A stretch of 64,000 nt of DNA from Maratus speciosus (taxonomy: Eukaryota; Arthropoda; Arachnida; Araneae; Salticidae), in assembly GCA_963932465.1 (NCBI GenBank), contig OZ010794.1, positions 440,325,502 to 440,389,501 of the forward strand, read 5' to 3'. The first letter of the stretch is position 1; each line of letters opens with the position of its first letter. Of this stretch, positions 1-10,909 are shown one piece after another. A program made the translations under genes and the position numbers. A model generated the notes under the pieces. It was not told the origin of the DNA, did not search any database, and worked only from the letters and a program-made list of their open reading frames with translations.

Positions 1-772
1 GTGTCGTCATAAGCGGAGTGTAACCGGAGTTGGAGAAAATATGTTTATAAAAATCTGTATTTTTTAATTAATTAAAAAAAAATAAATTCATAATTGTTCA
101 TGCAAGTTTTAAGCAGTAAAACATTATTATTAAACAAAATAAACGCAAAAACAAAATTGAAAAGAATAAAAATCAGATTTATGATGACTTATTTTTTTAT
201 TGTTGCATGAAATATTGATGAATTAAGGTTTGCTTATCCCTAGATATGCTTCCTACAATTCTTTTTTCAATATTATACAATGAATTGTAATCAATATTCG
301 ATGTTTCAGAAATGGATGTTATATAATTTCTAGTCATTTCAATGCAATGCAATGCTTCGGTTTTAGTCGGATGAAAAACGCCGTCTAAGGTGTAACCACA
401 AGAAAGCGCTGCCTGACTAGAACAAAAAGACCGCGAGTAGACCGATACGTCTATCTGGAGCTTAATTGGGTCATTCATAGTGTGTGGGTTATTTTTTCAG
501 ATAAAGGATTGAAGAAAAATTTCTGATTTGTCTCAATGGGTATTTTAGACAGACATTTCTTACCGCTTAATTTCCGAGTTTATAAGATGGATTGTGAAAA
601 ATGGGCAATTTTCCTAAACGGTCGGGATATCCGGAGTTGAAAGTTATTCAACGACGCAAAATCCGGAGTTTATTTACATTAAAATCATATACAGAAAATC
701 GGGAGTTTGAAAATCTGATGTGATAAGCGGAGTGACGTGAAAACCGGGTGTCGGGATAACGAGGTCCGACTG
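1..772 (-). mobile_element. pogo/Tigger-like element, internally deleted, cut by window start
   Basis: The inner edge ends in a terminus reading GATAACGAGGTCCGACTG followed by a TA target site (773-774). It matches the ends of the element at 41157-43696. The terminal-region motifs (CGGAGTG, CCGGAGTT) are repeated in inverted order near position 1, so only about 40-50 bases of the other terminus are missing. Inside are a 5' leader and a short reading frame (197-478, minus) that joins the start of a transposase-like frame to its extreme C-terminus. This is what a non-autonomous deletion derivative looks like. TA duplication and this terminus type are typical of the pogo branch of Tc1/mariner. 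Confidence 0.75.
197..478 (-). pseudogene. Tigger/pogo transposase remnant (N-terminal residues fused to C-terminus)
   Basis: This is a 93-codon frame. The first residues (MNDP) are shared with the leader/ATG of the sister element at 41472. The last ~50 residues (CIEMTRNYITSISET, then IDYNSLYNIEKRIVGSIS) match the C-terminal tail of the same sister at 43183-43459. The DNA-binding domain and the DDE catalytic core are absent, so it cannot be an active transposase. I infer a Tigger-type transposase tail from the element ends and from the acidic/aromatic character of the tail; no catalytic motif is present to confirm it. Confidence 0.55.
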
Positions 773-2129
773 TATTCCGATTTGTAAATAGTGGTATGAA
801 TTTGAGAATACACGTGTATATACAGTACAGTAGCGCCAACTTTTCAAAAATATTGGATGGGCGCAAAGCTTTTTGAGTAAATTGACGCATGTAATTTATT
901 TACTTTAATGTGTACCTGTGTGGAGAGAGAGAGGGGTGGGGGGAGGAGAAGCGAATGCCTAAATACGATAATTCGAAAATAAATTTTGCTTTTTCTAAGC
1001 AAATTTTTAAATTATTATAATTTAACTATAATTTTATAAATAATTTTATTAAATTATATTCTTATAAGTTCTTCCTTATAAATACATCAATATTTATTTT
1101 AAATAACATTGGAATTGCCGTTTATTAAAAGTGGAAAAAACTAAATGTCAAGAAGAGCATACATTTTAGTCACCAAAGTGCAATATCAATTCAAGACATC
1201 GAAGCAGATGGCAAACAAGTAAAAATTAAATTTAAAAAATCAAAAAACCCGACTGCGTAAAAAAGTGAACTAATTAATAATTTCTCATCAATGTGAAACT
1301 ATTTTTAGGGTTCCGTACTTAAAAAGTAAAAACGGAACCATTATAGGATCACTCTTGTGTCTGTCCGTCTGTCTGTCTGTCTGTCTGTCACAGGTATTTT
1401 ACTCGTAAACTATGGAACGTGGAAAGTTCAAATTCGGGGAAGTAATAAAGACTATTGACCCACATATTTTTAGATTATTAAACATTTATAAATATATTTA
1501 GTAAAAATGTATAGGGGCAAACTCAGTTGCTTGAAAAAAAAGATATTTTCTTTGTATATCGTGTGGGGTATCGTGTGAAAGCTTTCGTAACGCTGAATTC
1601 AAAAATGTATTTCTTTTAATTTTAGGTATTACATTTTCAAACATATAGTCGAAAATGTAGCGCAAAAATATGTCCCCCCCCACCCCCCATCTAATTCCGA
1701 ATCTACTGAAGCTAAAATTATGAAAAAATTAGAAGGAGTAGACGTTAATTTAAACCTTGCAGGAAAATTATAGCGATTACCCTAGGTCACATAGTTTTTG
1801 AGAAAATCGCATTTTTCCGTTACACGCAAATTTCGATTTACGGGCATTCAGCAAAACTGTTGAGCAGCACTGGAGACACCCATCGTAGCAGAAGTATGAA
1901 AGCATTGTTGATCATGATTTTCGAAAAAAATCGTTAGTAATTAGCCGAGATATAAACCCTTAAAGATGTGGACGGTTTGGACACACATAATGACAGGGGT
2001 GACGTACTCTATGTACCATTGGCTTTTAAAGCCTAGATAACAACTTTTAATGATATATGTGTGTAATGCAATGGCCAGTAACAGTATAAAAGCAATAAAC
2101 GTCAAATTGTTAAAAACAGACCAATTCAA

Positions 2130-2884
2130 GGGGTCTGAGGACTCTTAAAGCTTTAAAAATTTTTTGATTTTAATTTTTTTAGATGTTAATTGTCCATCTT
2201 TTCTGAACATTTTAATATAATTGTTTCCTTCAAATTCTCATTAGAACAGAATTTATGGCTTTTAGACTTATACCCGCTCAATAGCTTAAGCGGCCTTTTC
2301 GAAACTTTTAAGTCATTTTTCTCCAATTGACTTTTTTTGGCATAACGCTCACGATATCTCAAAAACTTTTGAATATTTTTTCACGAAATTTTCAAAACAT
2401 ACGTTTTATATTAATCTGTATAAACTGAATCTAAAATTTCCTTTTTATTGTTCAAAGAAAATATTTTTTAAGTAATTATATTGTTCAAATTTTCAAAATT
2501 TTCTATTAGCTAAATACAACTTTGTATTAAAAATATAAAAATGCTTTAAATACAAAGTTATTTATGTTCGGGGTAATTATTATAATCTGGAGTATAAGTA
2601 GGCGCCAAAATTTTTATTCTAGTTACAATATTCATTTTCTAATCGTGCGCGTAAGCTGTTATGCCAATATTCTGCTTATCAAATGTCTGACAGTTTGGAG
2701 CACCCTGTAAATGCTAATTCTCCATCTTGCAAATTTTTAAATACATAAAATGAAAGAACGTACTTATATCTTTCGTCTCAATAAAAATTGTGTTTTAAAA
2801 TCATATACATTTTAAGTTATTAAATGTTGAATATGGTCTCTTTTTTTTTCCTTTTTTTCCAATTTTTGAGATCGATGAGACCCC
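2130..2884 (+). mobile_element. TTAA-flanked MITE, family I (GGGGTCT ends), copy 1
   Basis: It begins GGGGTCTGAGGACTCTTAA and ends GAGACCCC before TTAA; the left target site has decayed to TCAA. Sister copies lie at 4856-6287 (minus) and 55117-56124 (plus). It is about 755 bp and non-coding. TTAA duplications are the hallmark of the piggyBac superfamily, though the GGGG end differs from the usual CCC start, so the assignment is inferred from the target site. This copy carries the empty sites for the insertions found in the other two copies. Confidence 0.7.
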
Positions 2885-3239
2885 TTAATTAGAATGAATT
2901 ACATAAATACTATGGGATTCACGACAATTTGCATTGAATGGCTCTTTCAATACGCCTCGAGTGGCTTTAAAAGTTAATTAAAAATCTATAAGGAAACGCG
3001 GCAAGGACCAAGGCGGCGTTGCAAATTTGTGACCTCCTTTCGAAGCGCGCTTAGCACAATGCCAAATGGGAACTTTGAACGAATGTTTTGTTTTAGCTGC
3101 ACTTTAGAAAGAAAGGTTATTACTATGATGAATTAAGTTTTATGAAATGACAAATGAAGTTTAAATATGCATTTCTTTTATTGTCAGTACCGAATTAAGT
3201 TCATTATAAAGAGATTAAAATAATATTAAACTAGTCGGA

Positions 3240-3765
3240 TGTGTTAATCCCAAAACTTTCTTCTATCTCATACATGTCAATACTTCCTGATAAATGCAGG
3301 ACAGCAGCGTCACCGGTTAGGCGATTTATACCAAAATCTAATCAGGGACAACTTTCGTGAACTTCTAATTGAATTTGAAGTTTGGTGAAAATTCGCGCAT
3401 TAGTTTTTGAGATAGAACTATCACAGAAATCGTGAAAAGTTCTGAGTTACAGTGGAACCTCTTGGGCAATTTACACCAAAAACTTATCAGGATCAGTTCA
3501 TATCAGGGACTAACTGAATCTAAAGTTTGATGAAAATTCATGCATTAGTTCTTGAGATACAGCTATTGCGGAAATCGGGAAAATTGCAGCATAGTAGCGC
3601 TACCTGTTGGGCGATTTATACCAAAAAGTAATCAGCACCAATTTATATCACGGACTAAATCAATCTAAAGTTTTATTAAATTCCGTTCAATAGTTCTTAA
3701 GACAGAGCGCCCACAATATTTGCGTCACACACAGATAGACATTTTGTAAAAGCATGTTTTTCATT
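3240..3765 (+). repeat. Tandem repeat, ~145-bp unit, about three copies (family E)
   Basis: The landmark GGGCGATTTATACCAAAA recurs near 3319, 3464 and 3609 (spacing about 145 bp). Each copy is followed by an 'AGTTCTTGAGATA(C/T)AGCTAT' -like segment. The same unit recurs at 44830-45060 and 45725-45870. The array ends in CACACACAGATAGACATTTT, a tail shared with the other locus. No coding frame is maintained. Confidence 0.7.
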
Positions 3766-4855
3766 ACCCTAAAAAGTATACATCCGTCAAAAACCAGTAT
3801 TCGAAAATTTTCACGAATCCAATACTTTCTTCTTGTAAAGATAGAAGAAAGTAAAAATGAGTTATACAGATTACCTGTATTTGAAATTTTTTAGGTTCCA
3901 TATATCTTTGAACTTTCATGGTATATGGCCCAACCCTACTTTGCATAATTTTTTACAAAGTGTTAGTATTCTTTTAGCAACGGTTTTTTTTAATAATGCA
4001 ATTACTAATTCATATATTTATTGTACGGAATCCTCTGTGCGCGAGTAATACTCGCACTTGACCGTTTATTTATATTACTTACCTATTTTTTTATTTACTT
4101 GTTTTGATGACTTTTAAGTTGTGCTTAATTGTTAGTTCCTATCTATAAACACTGTTTTGATAATGCCTATAGATGTCTATGAAGGTTAGAATTGCAGTAA
4201 AGTTAGATCCTACCTACACAACTTCCAGTTCGTGTAATATTTAAACGGATCTTCTGACTGTAAAATAGTCAATGAAACATCGTCTTCATTTTGAAAGACC
4301 TATCCAATGATATGCCACTCAATAGGGTGCGTGAAAAATGTTTTTCGTCTCTACTGCCATTTTGTATTTTACAGCCGCCATTTTGAATTTATAAAAACAA
4401 AATCTAGCCTATAACCATCGGACGGTTGAGACCAATCGATAGAGATTTCATTCCTTAAAATCCATCCATCCGTTGGGATGTTTCGAGGGTATAAAGAAAT
4501 CCACATACCCAGATACACGTGAAACACTTAACCCTTCTTGGCAGCCGGGTAGAAATAGAGGAAATTTGTTTTCGTGAGAAATTTAACTATTCATCCGCTG
4601 AAGGGGTTTTCAGTGCTCCTTTAAGTCTAATGGATGTCCTTACTATTTTTCAAACAAAGCTATTTTGAGAACGGTAATAAAACCAAATTTCATTTCAGCG
4701 ATTAAATAATTTAAAAAATAAATTACGAATTAAATCAATTGAAATTGGATGGGCTCGCGCCCCATGGGCCCATATAAGTTGGCGCCACTGTGTATATAAT
4801 ATGGGGCAATGACGTAGCAATACAGTAGAGTACCGATTATCCGGGTCCCGCTTAA

Positions 4856-6287
4856 GGGGGTCTCAGGACTCTTAAAATTGGAAAAAAGGGGGGAAAAAAG
4901 ACCATTTTCAACATTTAATATATTAAAATGTATATGATTTTAAAACACAATTTTCATTGAGATAAAAGATATAAGCATGTTCTTTCATTTCATGTATTTA
5001 AAAAACTGAAAGGTGGAGAATTATCATTTATAGGGGGCTCCAAACTGTCAGATATTTGACGACCAGGAAATTGGTATAACAGCTTACACGCACGATCAGG
5101 GCCTGATTAATGCACGGGCCTCCGGAGCCTCAGCCCTGGGCCCACGAATTTGTGTGTATTTTCTCACAATTTAAGTTTTTCCACTGTTTGCATTTTATAT
5201 TTTGGTCCCTGACGTAAAAACAAAGTTTTGCTGTAATAAAAAACCTTCATATTTAATTTTTCTGTAAAAGTCCTTTTCAATTTGAGAGTACCTATAATTT
5301 TCAAAACTTGCCGTATCCAGAAAATCAAATTTGGGGGAAATGCCAAAAACTGCATACTGCGTCTATTGGTTTCAATATAAACGAGGATTTTACAATGTCA
5401 GAATTATAGTTTAAAATGATTACTAGACTGTTAGGGAAGACACAATTTTTATGATTTTAGATAAGGCGAGTTTTGAAAAAGACGTCCTCATTTATTCTGC
5501 AACATAAACTGTGGATCACAGATGTTTGTGAATTATACAAATGCTTATTTGAGAAAGTGGTCGGTAATTCATTTTCTTGATTATTCTTGTAAGTTAAAAT
5601 TCTTTTGTAAACTTGAAACTTTCACCCAAATAACTTTGTCAACTCATCAAATAAACCTACTTTTTTTTTTTTTTTTCTGAAAGTGTCGCCGGGAATGGGA
5701 GGTGTAGGGGGGGCAACTTTTTAACAGACCCTGGGCCCAACTTCAGCTTGATCGGGCTCTGTGCACGATTACAAAATAAATTTTGCAACTGGAATGAAAA
5801 TGTTGGTGCCTACTTATACTTTTGATTATAATAATTACCCTGAGCCTAAATAAATTTGTATTTAAAGCATTTTTATATTTTTAGTACAAAGTTATATTTA
5901 GCTAATACAAAATTTCGAAAATTTCAACAGTATAATCACCTAAAAAAATATTTTTTTGAATTTTAAAAAGAAAATTTTAGGTTCAGTTTTTACAGAGTAA
6001 CATGAAACATATGTTTTGAAAATTTGATGAAAAAATATTCAGAAATTTTTGAGATATCGAGTGCGTTACGCCCAGAAACTTAATTTTGAGAAAAATAACT
6101 TCAAAGATTTGGAAACGCTGTTTCAGCTTTTGAGCTGGTATAATTAAAAGAGTATAATTACTGTTCCAATGAGAATTTCAAGAAAACAATTGCATCAAAA
6201 TGTTCAGAAAAGATAGGAGTTTAATAGCTAAAAAAAAAATATAATAAAGTTTCGAAAATTTTGAAGCTTTATGAGTCCTGAGACCCC
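4856..6287 (-). mobile_element. TTAA-flanked MITE, family I, copy 2, with nested hAT
   Basis: Flanked by TTAA on both sides (4852-4855 and 6288-6291). The host Tigger sequence reads CCCGCTTAACCGA without the insertion (compare 44309-44320), so the target duplication is directly demonstrated. Ends are GGGGGTCTCAGGACTC and GAGTCCTGAGACCCC. The body is the reverse of the copies at 2130 and 55117. Confidence 0.85.
5097..5761 (+). mobile_element. hAT-like element (CAGGGCCTGATTAATGC terminus)
   Basis: The flanking octamers CGCACGAT (5089-5096) and TGCACGAT (5762-5769) agree at 7 of 8 bases. The uninterrupted copy at 2130-2884 has a single copy of this site (reverse complement near 2643). The 3' end reads GCTTGATCGGGCTCTG, an imperfect inverted match to the start. 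An 8-bp duplication with CAGGG termini is diagnostic of hAT. The element is 665 bp. The frame inside it (5164-5355 minus) has no recognisable transposase, so it is non-autonomous. Confidence 0.8.
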
Positions 6288-6377
6288 TTAACCGAATTAT
6301 TTTCTTCTGATGGACTGATGGATTGCATTATTATGAAACAGCCATTATAAATGAAGTGTTAAGTGAAGATGAAAGAG

Positions 6378-6565
6378 CAGGGATGTAGTGGAGGGTATAC
6401 GGTGGTATACGCTGTATACCTTCTGGATTTTTTTAAGGAACACCGTATGCCCTCTGTTTCTCAAAAAATCTATAGTATATACACTGTAGTGTATACCCTG
6501 TGCTTTTAGCGTATACCCTCTGCTTAGAGCGTTTGTACTCTGCTTTTTTTACGTCTACACCACTG
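6378..6565 (+). mobile_element. Small hAT MITE (188 bp) with perfect 8-bp target duplication
   Basis: TGAAAGAG occurs directly on both sides (6370-6377 and 6566-6573). The element runs from CAGGGATGTAGTGG to CTACACCACTG. The interior is rich in GTATAC and ACCCTCTGC repeats. The uninterrupted host sequence (GAAAGAGCAG followed by AAAAAGTTAGAACTC) is visible in other Tigger copies. Too short to code. Confidence 0.85.
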
Positions 6566-6640
6566 TGAAAGAGCAGGCGGAAAAAGTTAGAACTCTGATT
6601 TTCTGGTTAGAATGGGGGAAAAAATGGCCACAATTTCTTT

Positions 6641-6648
6641 AATATATA

Positions 6649-6681
<33 letters not shown>

Positions 6682-6682
6682 A
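6641..6682. repeat. (TA)n microsatellite
   Basis: An almost pure TA run of about 40 bases inside the Tigger MITE. Comparable TA tracts occur at 16890-16928, 22733-22773, 26054-26129 and 39174-39200. Confidence 0.9.
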
Positions 6683-7189
6683 TGATAAAAAACCAAAAAA
6701 CAATCAGGGGCTTTTCAAATAAACAATTTCATTTCCCGTTTTGATTAAAAGTAACGGAAATGTACATCAAAGAAATGTTACTAGTACCATAAAAATGAAT
6801 GAATTAAGTGCAAATTTATATTTCATTCCCTTGACGATTTGTGCAAATCCGGTTTATCCGAGATTTTTTCCTTATCCGAGGTGAGCTTGGTCCATATTAA
6901 CTCGGATAATCGAGACTCTACTGTAATAAATTATGGGACTGGCCCAAGAAGTCATTTTAAAATAAATTGAACATTTAGAATTATTAATAATTAATGAAAT
7001 ATTTATGAGAATAATTATTTGCTGAAAATGCCATTACATGTCAATTTTTAATGCCGTTTTCTCAAAATCAACATTTTAATTAGTTTAAAGAGGTGGTTTA
7101 ATTTACTGAAAATTTTAGAGATTTGTGATTATAAAATAATAAAATAACGGAGCACTGTAAAAAAAAAAAATTATGTAAAATATAATTTT

Positions 7190-7949
7190 GGTAAAATTGG
7201 TGCATAAAATTGGTGCTTTTTATGGAGTAAATTACCCGACTGAAAAGAAGGGTTATGTGTTTCACGCATATCTGGGTATGGGGATTTTTTTATACCCTCG
7301 AAACATCCCAACGGTTAGATGGATTTTAATGAATAAGGTCTCTATCAATTCGTCTTAACCGTCCGATGGTTATAGGCTAGGTTTTGTTTTTATAAATTCA
7401 AAATGGCGGTCATAAAATACAAAATGGCGGTATGGACGAAAAAAAAAATTTACGCACCCTATTGAGTGGCATATCATTGGATGGGTCTTTCAAAATGAAG
7501 ACGATGTTTAATTGACTATTTTACAGTCAGAAGCTCCGTTTAAGTATTACACAACCTGGAAGTTGTGTAGGTAGGATCTCTAGCTTGACTGCAACTCTAA
7601 CCATCCTAGACATCTATAGGCCTCATCAAAACAGTGTTTATAGATAGGAACTAACAATTAAACGCAACTTAAAAGTAATCAATAGAAGTAAATAAAAAAA
7701 AAATAGGTATGTAATATAAAAAAAAATAGTTTCACATTGATGAGAAATAATTAATTAGTTCGCTCTTTACGCAGTCGGGTTTTTTGATTTCTTAAATTTA
7801 AATTTTTTTAACCGATATAAGTCGTGTTACGTTACACTAATGTGCAATGTGTATCAGTTATATCAGTTTAAATTACACACTCATATATGTTAAATTACTC
7901 CATAAAACTGGAGGCAGCATGTTGCCACCAATTTTATAGAATAGCGTTA

Positions 7950-7984
<35 letters not shown>

Positions 7985-7985
7985 C
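7190..7985. mobile_element. Possible TIR MITE split by the CCCGACTG element, ending in a poly-T run
   Basis: The segment before the nested element (ATAAAATTGGTG through TTTTATGGAGTAAATTA) is mirrored after it (AAATTACTCCATAAAACTGG and CACCAATTTTATAGAA). The two halves therefore form a degenerate inverted repeat around 7235-7779. A ~32-base T-run follows. Boundaries and superfamily are uncertain. Confidence 0.45.
7235..7779 (+). mobile_element. CCCGACTG-family TIR element, intact copy
   Basis: 545 bp from CCCGACTGAAAAGAAGGG to TTTACGCAGTCGGG. It is collinear with 19664-20203 and, in reverse, with the split copy at 1248-4549. It contains two AAAATGGCGG motifs (near 7401 and 7423). No reading frame; the mobilising enzyme is unknown. 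Confidence 0.75.
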
Positions 7986-8200
7986 GTGAGGGTTGAAGGG
8001 GGTGGAGGGGGGTGGGGGGGGGTGGCAGAGGATATAGTAAGACTTTTTCATAGAAAATAAAAATAAAATTCTCACGAAATTTTAACTTTCAGGAATGAAA
8101 ATCTGGTGAAGTTAAACTTAATAAAACAATATTTTAAACTTATAGACGAATGCCTTAATAATTCAAAATAAAGAAAAAATGATCAGTAGCGACGCTTTTT

Positions 8201-9379
8201 AACGCCTTCCAACAAAGTTGAAAAGTGTTTATGACTTCGGTTAGTCTGTCCGTCTGGCCGTCTGTCCATGCTCTAACTTTCGTAAATATGCTCGGATCGT
8301 TCTGAAATTTTTGGATGTTAGTGACCTCTACTATAGCACGTTCCCTATTTCCAATGGAGTTTTTAGCATGTTTAGTTCATTTACAGGGACAGTCAAACGT
8401 TTTCCGTTAAATTACGGCCAATGGCAAAAAATCGTTTCAAATGATTTTTAATAGTGTTACACTCTTTCAAACATAGTAAAATTGATATTCATTTATGACG
8501 TGCACTAAAATATGCAATCTGTTAAATATGCGGTACAAAGAATAGCTATTGTTCATGTACACGGCCACTCAAAAGAATTCCGTTCATAATTGTATAGGGG
8601 GAATTGTTTGCGGTGTATTTGAAAAGATTTCAGATACTATATTGTATCCGAATTACTGTATATTAGTAATGATTGTTCAAAATGCTTTTTCACTATATTT
8701 ATGCATACTATAAAGTGCGTATAAATGCTATAGTTCATATACAGGGCTACAGAAATGAATTCGTAAAGGTTATTCAGTATGAGCATAAATTGCTTAAAGG
8801 TGGGTTTTAAAGGAGTTATGCATTTTTACGCTGAACTGAATTTAGTTCACTAAGAAATATTTGCAGAATATCGATAAAATGATATACAGGGCCACGCAAA
8901 TATTTGGATACATGGCCGTCTATGGGTGATAATTTCTGGAAATGTAATTTCAATAATTTTAAGAGTGTTTTAGTTTGAATTAAATTTTAGCTAAACAGTG
9001 GCATGTAATAAAGGTACTAGGTAAACTACAGGGCTATACAAAAGTATTCAAGTATGTTTACATCTATTAGTATAAATTGCTGAAAAATGAATTTCAACCT
9101 GTTATACATTTTCTTGCTAAACTAAATTTTCCCATTATATAATATATATATCAACCTACAGATCAAATACAGGGCTGTTCAAAAGAATTGGAATACATAT
9201 TTGGCTATGGACAGTAACTACTGAAATCAGTTTTTCAAATGTTTTATGCGTTTTATAAAATGTTTACTTAGTTATCTTATTTACCTTATTTCCCTAAATA
9301 ACGAAGTTTTGTTAAAGCATTCAGGAAGCGTTGGAAAGTGTTTTATAATCTATGCTTAACGCATGATTTTTCTTTCTTG
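8201..9379 (+). mobile_element. Rolling-circle-like element, family D (AACACTTTCCAAC ends), with internal ~140-180 bp repeats
   Basis: The 5' motif (AACGCCTTCCAAC here, AACACTTTCCAAC in sisters) is followed by a GTCTGTCCGTC tract near 8244. The 3' subTIR GTTGGAAAGTGTT (9330-9342) is followed by a hairpin (AATCTATGC, loop, GCATGATT; 9347-9368) and a tail TTTCTTTCTTG. Inside, a unit starting 'ACAGGG(C/A)..' recurs near 8394, 8559, 8743, 8891, 9028 and 9171. Sister copies lie at 13755-14590 (minus), 62003-62848 and 63003-63240. The layout matches Helentron-associated elements; that assignment is inferred. Non-coding. Confidence 0.6.
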
Positions 9380-9739
9380 TTTTTATTTAACTGAGGTTAA
9401 AGTTAAACTTGCGAGTTTAATTTTTCTTACCGCCCCCCTGACATTTTACCTCTCTAACTTTTTTTCTCTTCTAAATTTTTACTTATAATGAATTTGCATA
9501 ACATACCACAGAACATTCAAATAAGAAATAATAATAATACGTAGTATTTTTAGTACAAAATTTTGGTATAACACTGTTATAAAGGAATGTTAAGGAAGGG
9601 ACGGTATGGGAAAAAAAGGGGACGGCAATGAAAAAAAGGACGGTAAGGAGAATTACCATCTATTTTTAAGCCAATCATGTTAAGACTGATTGATAGCCAC
9701 AATGTTCATTGATTTTTATCAACTGTTATTTACATTGGA

Positions 9740-9770
<31 letters not shown>

Positions 9771-10039
9771 ACCCTGAAAAGACCTTGGGAACGGTAAGAC
9801 TACCAATAAAGCCACAATATTTGATATTGATATTTAAATGATGATTTTCTGCAGTAAATTTTCTGCCAAAGAATTTTAGCCATTTTTTTCTCTAGAATAC
9901 TTCTGCATGAGAAAAAAGTTAAAAAAAAAAATATGTGGCTGCATCTGAAGTGATTTTCTGCAAAAAATAATAACGACCGTAAAAATGTGCGCAGGTTTAT
10001 TTTTTGCTACATATTTATGTAAAACAATAGTCCCAGTTA
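9380..10039. other. Unassigned AT-rich sequence
   Basis: No gene or clear element is visible. It holds several short 'GGACGGTA' motifs (near 9599, 9649 and 9791) and a ~30-base A-run near 9739. The GGACGGTAAGG motif is shared with the repeat at 10040-10325. Confidence 0.5.
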
Positions 10040-10325
10040 TTCAGACAATTTTATACAGATAACTCCAAACTTAAAAATCTTCATCAGGGACACGGGACGG
10101 TAAGGAATTCCGTGGTATATTTGGATCCTCAACATTAACCCTAAACATCAACAATGGACCCAAAACTTATTTATCTCGTTAATATTGTTATACAGTCGTG
10201 CAATGGAATGTTTTTCAGCATAAGAAATGAAAAAAATAAAAATAAAAAAAAAGAATATGTACTAAAAAAAAATATATTATTCAGGGAATTAAAGTCAAAA
10301 TTATGTGAGAATGCATCGAATATTA
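10040..10325 (+). repeat. Dispersed repeat shared (inverted) with 53055-53290
   Basis: Blocks such as CTCCAAACTTAAAAATC, AAAACTTATTTATCTCGT and GTCAAAATTATGTGAGAATG occur in the same order in the minus strand of 53290-53055. The 63-codon frame here (10154-10345) runs through the repeat and is not conserved in phase in the other copy, so it is probably not coding. At the other locus this repeat abuts a Penelope-like GIY-YIG fragment. Confidence 0.6.
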
Positions 10326-10909
10326 GCGAATGTAATTGTATTTAGCTTTACAATTCATAGGAGTTAAATCTCTGAAATTACTTGAAATCTTACTGGCAGT
10401 AATACTGATGTGAAAGAAATAAAATAGCAGTTGTTCAGGCCCCTGATCTCCAGATTTATTAGTTACAAATATAATTAATATTTACAGTGTTTTTTATGTA
10501 GAGGATTGTGTTTTCAGAGAAAAATTATTAACATTGAAGATAGATAATAGTAGTCATATGGACAGATCACGTGCCTTAAAAAGTTGTCTTCAATTACAGG
10601 GTGAGTAAGGGACTTGAGTTCTCTGAACCCCTTTTTCTTTTCGTACGCCCGTAAGAGTTTTTGATGGTTCCGAAAGTGAAAGTATCGTAATAAATAATTA
10701 AAAAAAAAAAAACTGTAAAAAAAAATCGAAAAAATGAAAGACGGCTTTTGTAGAGATCGATATCAGCTATCCAATCCCCCCCCCCCCCCCCCGAAAAAAA
10801 GGAAAATAAATCATTTAAAAATATTGAAATGCAAACGAGATATTTTAAAAAAAATTCTCCTCTCGGATTAGAATTAGCGAGTGAGTGTTTTAGTGAAGTA
10901 GCCTCTTAA

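Larger units (their letters stand above)
1307..4064 (+). mobile_element. Rolling-circle-like non-autonomous element, family A (AGGGTTCCGTAC ends)
   Basis: The 5' end AGGGTTCCGTAC is followed by a CTGT/CCGT microsatellite (1361-1389). The 3' end has an inverted copy (GTACGGAATCCT, 4024-4035), then an imperfect hairpin built on GTGCG and ACTCGCAC and a short tail TTGACCG. The insertion point falls between T residues of an intact host repeat. SubTIR, microsatellite, 3' subTIR and 3' hairpin with T/T insertion is the plan known for Helentron-associated interspersed elements. The middle is filled by later repeats (2130-2884 and 3240-3765), so the true element is far shorter than its span. There is no helicase or coding frame. 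Confidence 0.55.
1248..4549 (-). mobile_element. ~545-bp TIR element (CCCGACTG family), interrupted by a 2.76-kb insertion
   Basis: The two flanks (1248-1306 and 4065-4549) together match the uninterrupted copies at 7235-7779 and 19664-20203 in opposite orientation. Ends are CCCGACTG and CAGTCGGG (CAGCCGGG here). The interior carries AAAATGGCGG-type motifs and no coding capacity. The interruption lies in a T-run, shown by comparison with the uninterrupted copies. The superfamily is not recognised. Confidence 0.7.
4823..6923 (+). mobile_element. Tigger-like MITE carrying three nested insertions
   Basis: Ends CAGTAGAGTACCGATTATCC and ATAATCGAGACTCTACTG are flanked by TA (4821-4822 and 6924-6925). 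Removing the nested pieces leaves a body like the intact 310-bp copy at 16946-17255, including CTGATGGACTGATGG and AGAACTCTGATTTTCTGG. The insertions are a TTAA element (4856-6287) that itself holds a hAT (5097-5761), and a second hAT (6378-6565). A (TA)n tract at 6641-6682 interrupts the right half. Non-autonomous; no transposase. Confidence 0.85.

Noticed and set aside
10154..10345. 63-codon ORF as part of a Penelope element
   Set aside because: The homologous copy at 53055-53290 shifts frame, and the GIY-YIG match starts only beyond the end of the shared repeat.
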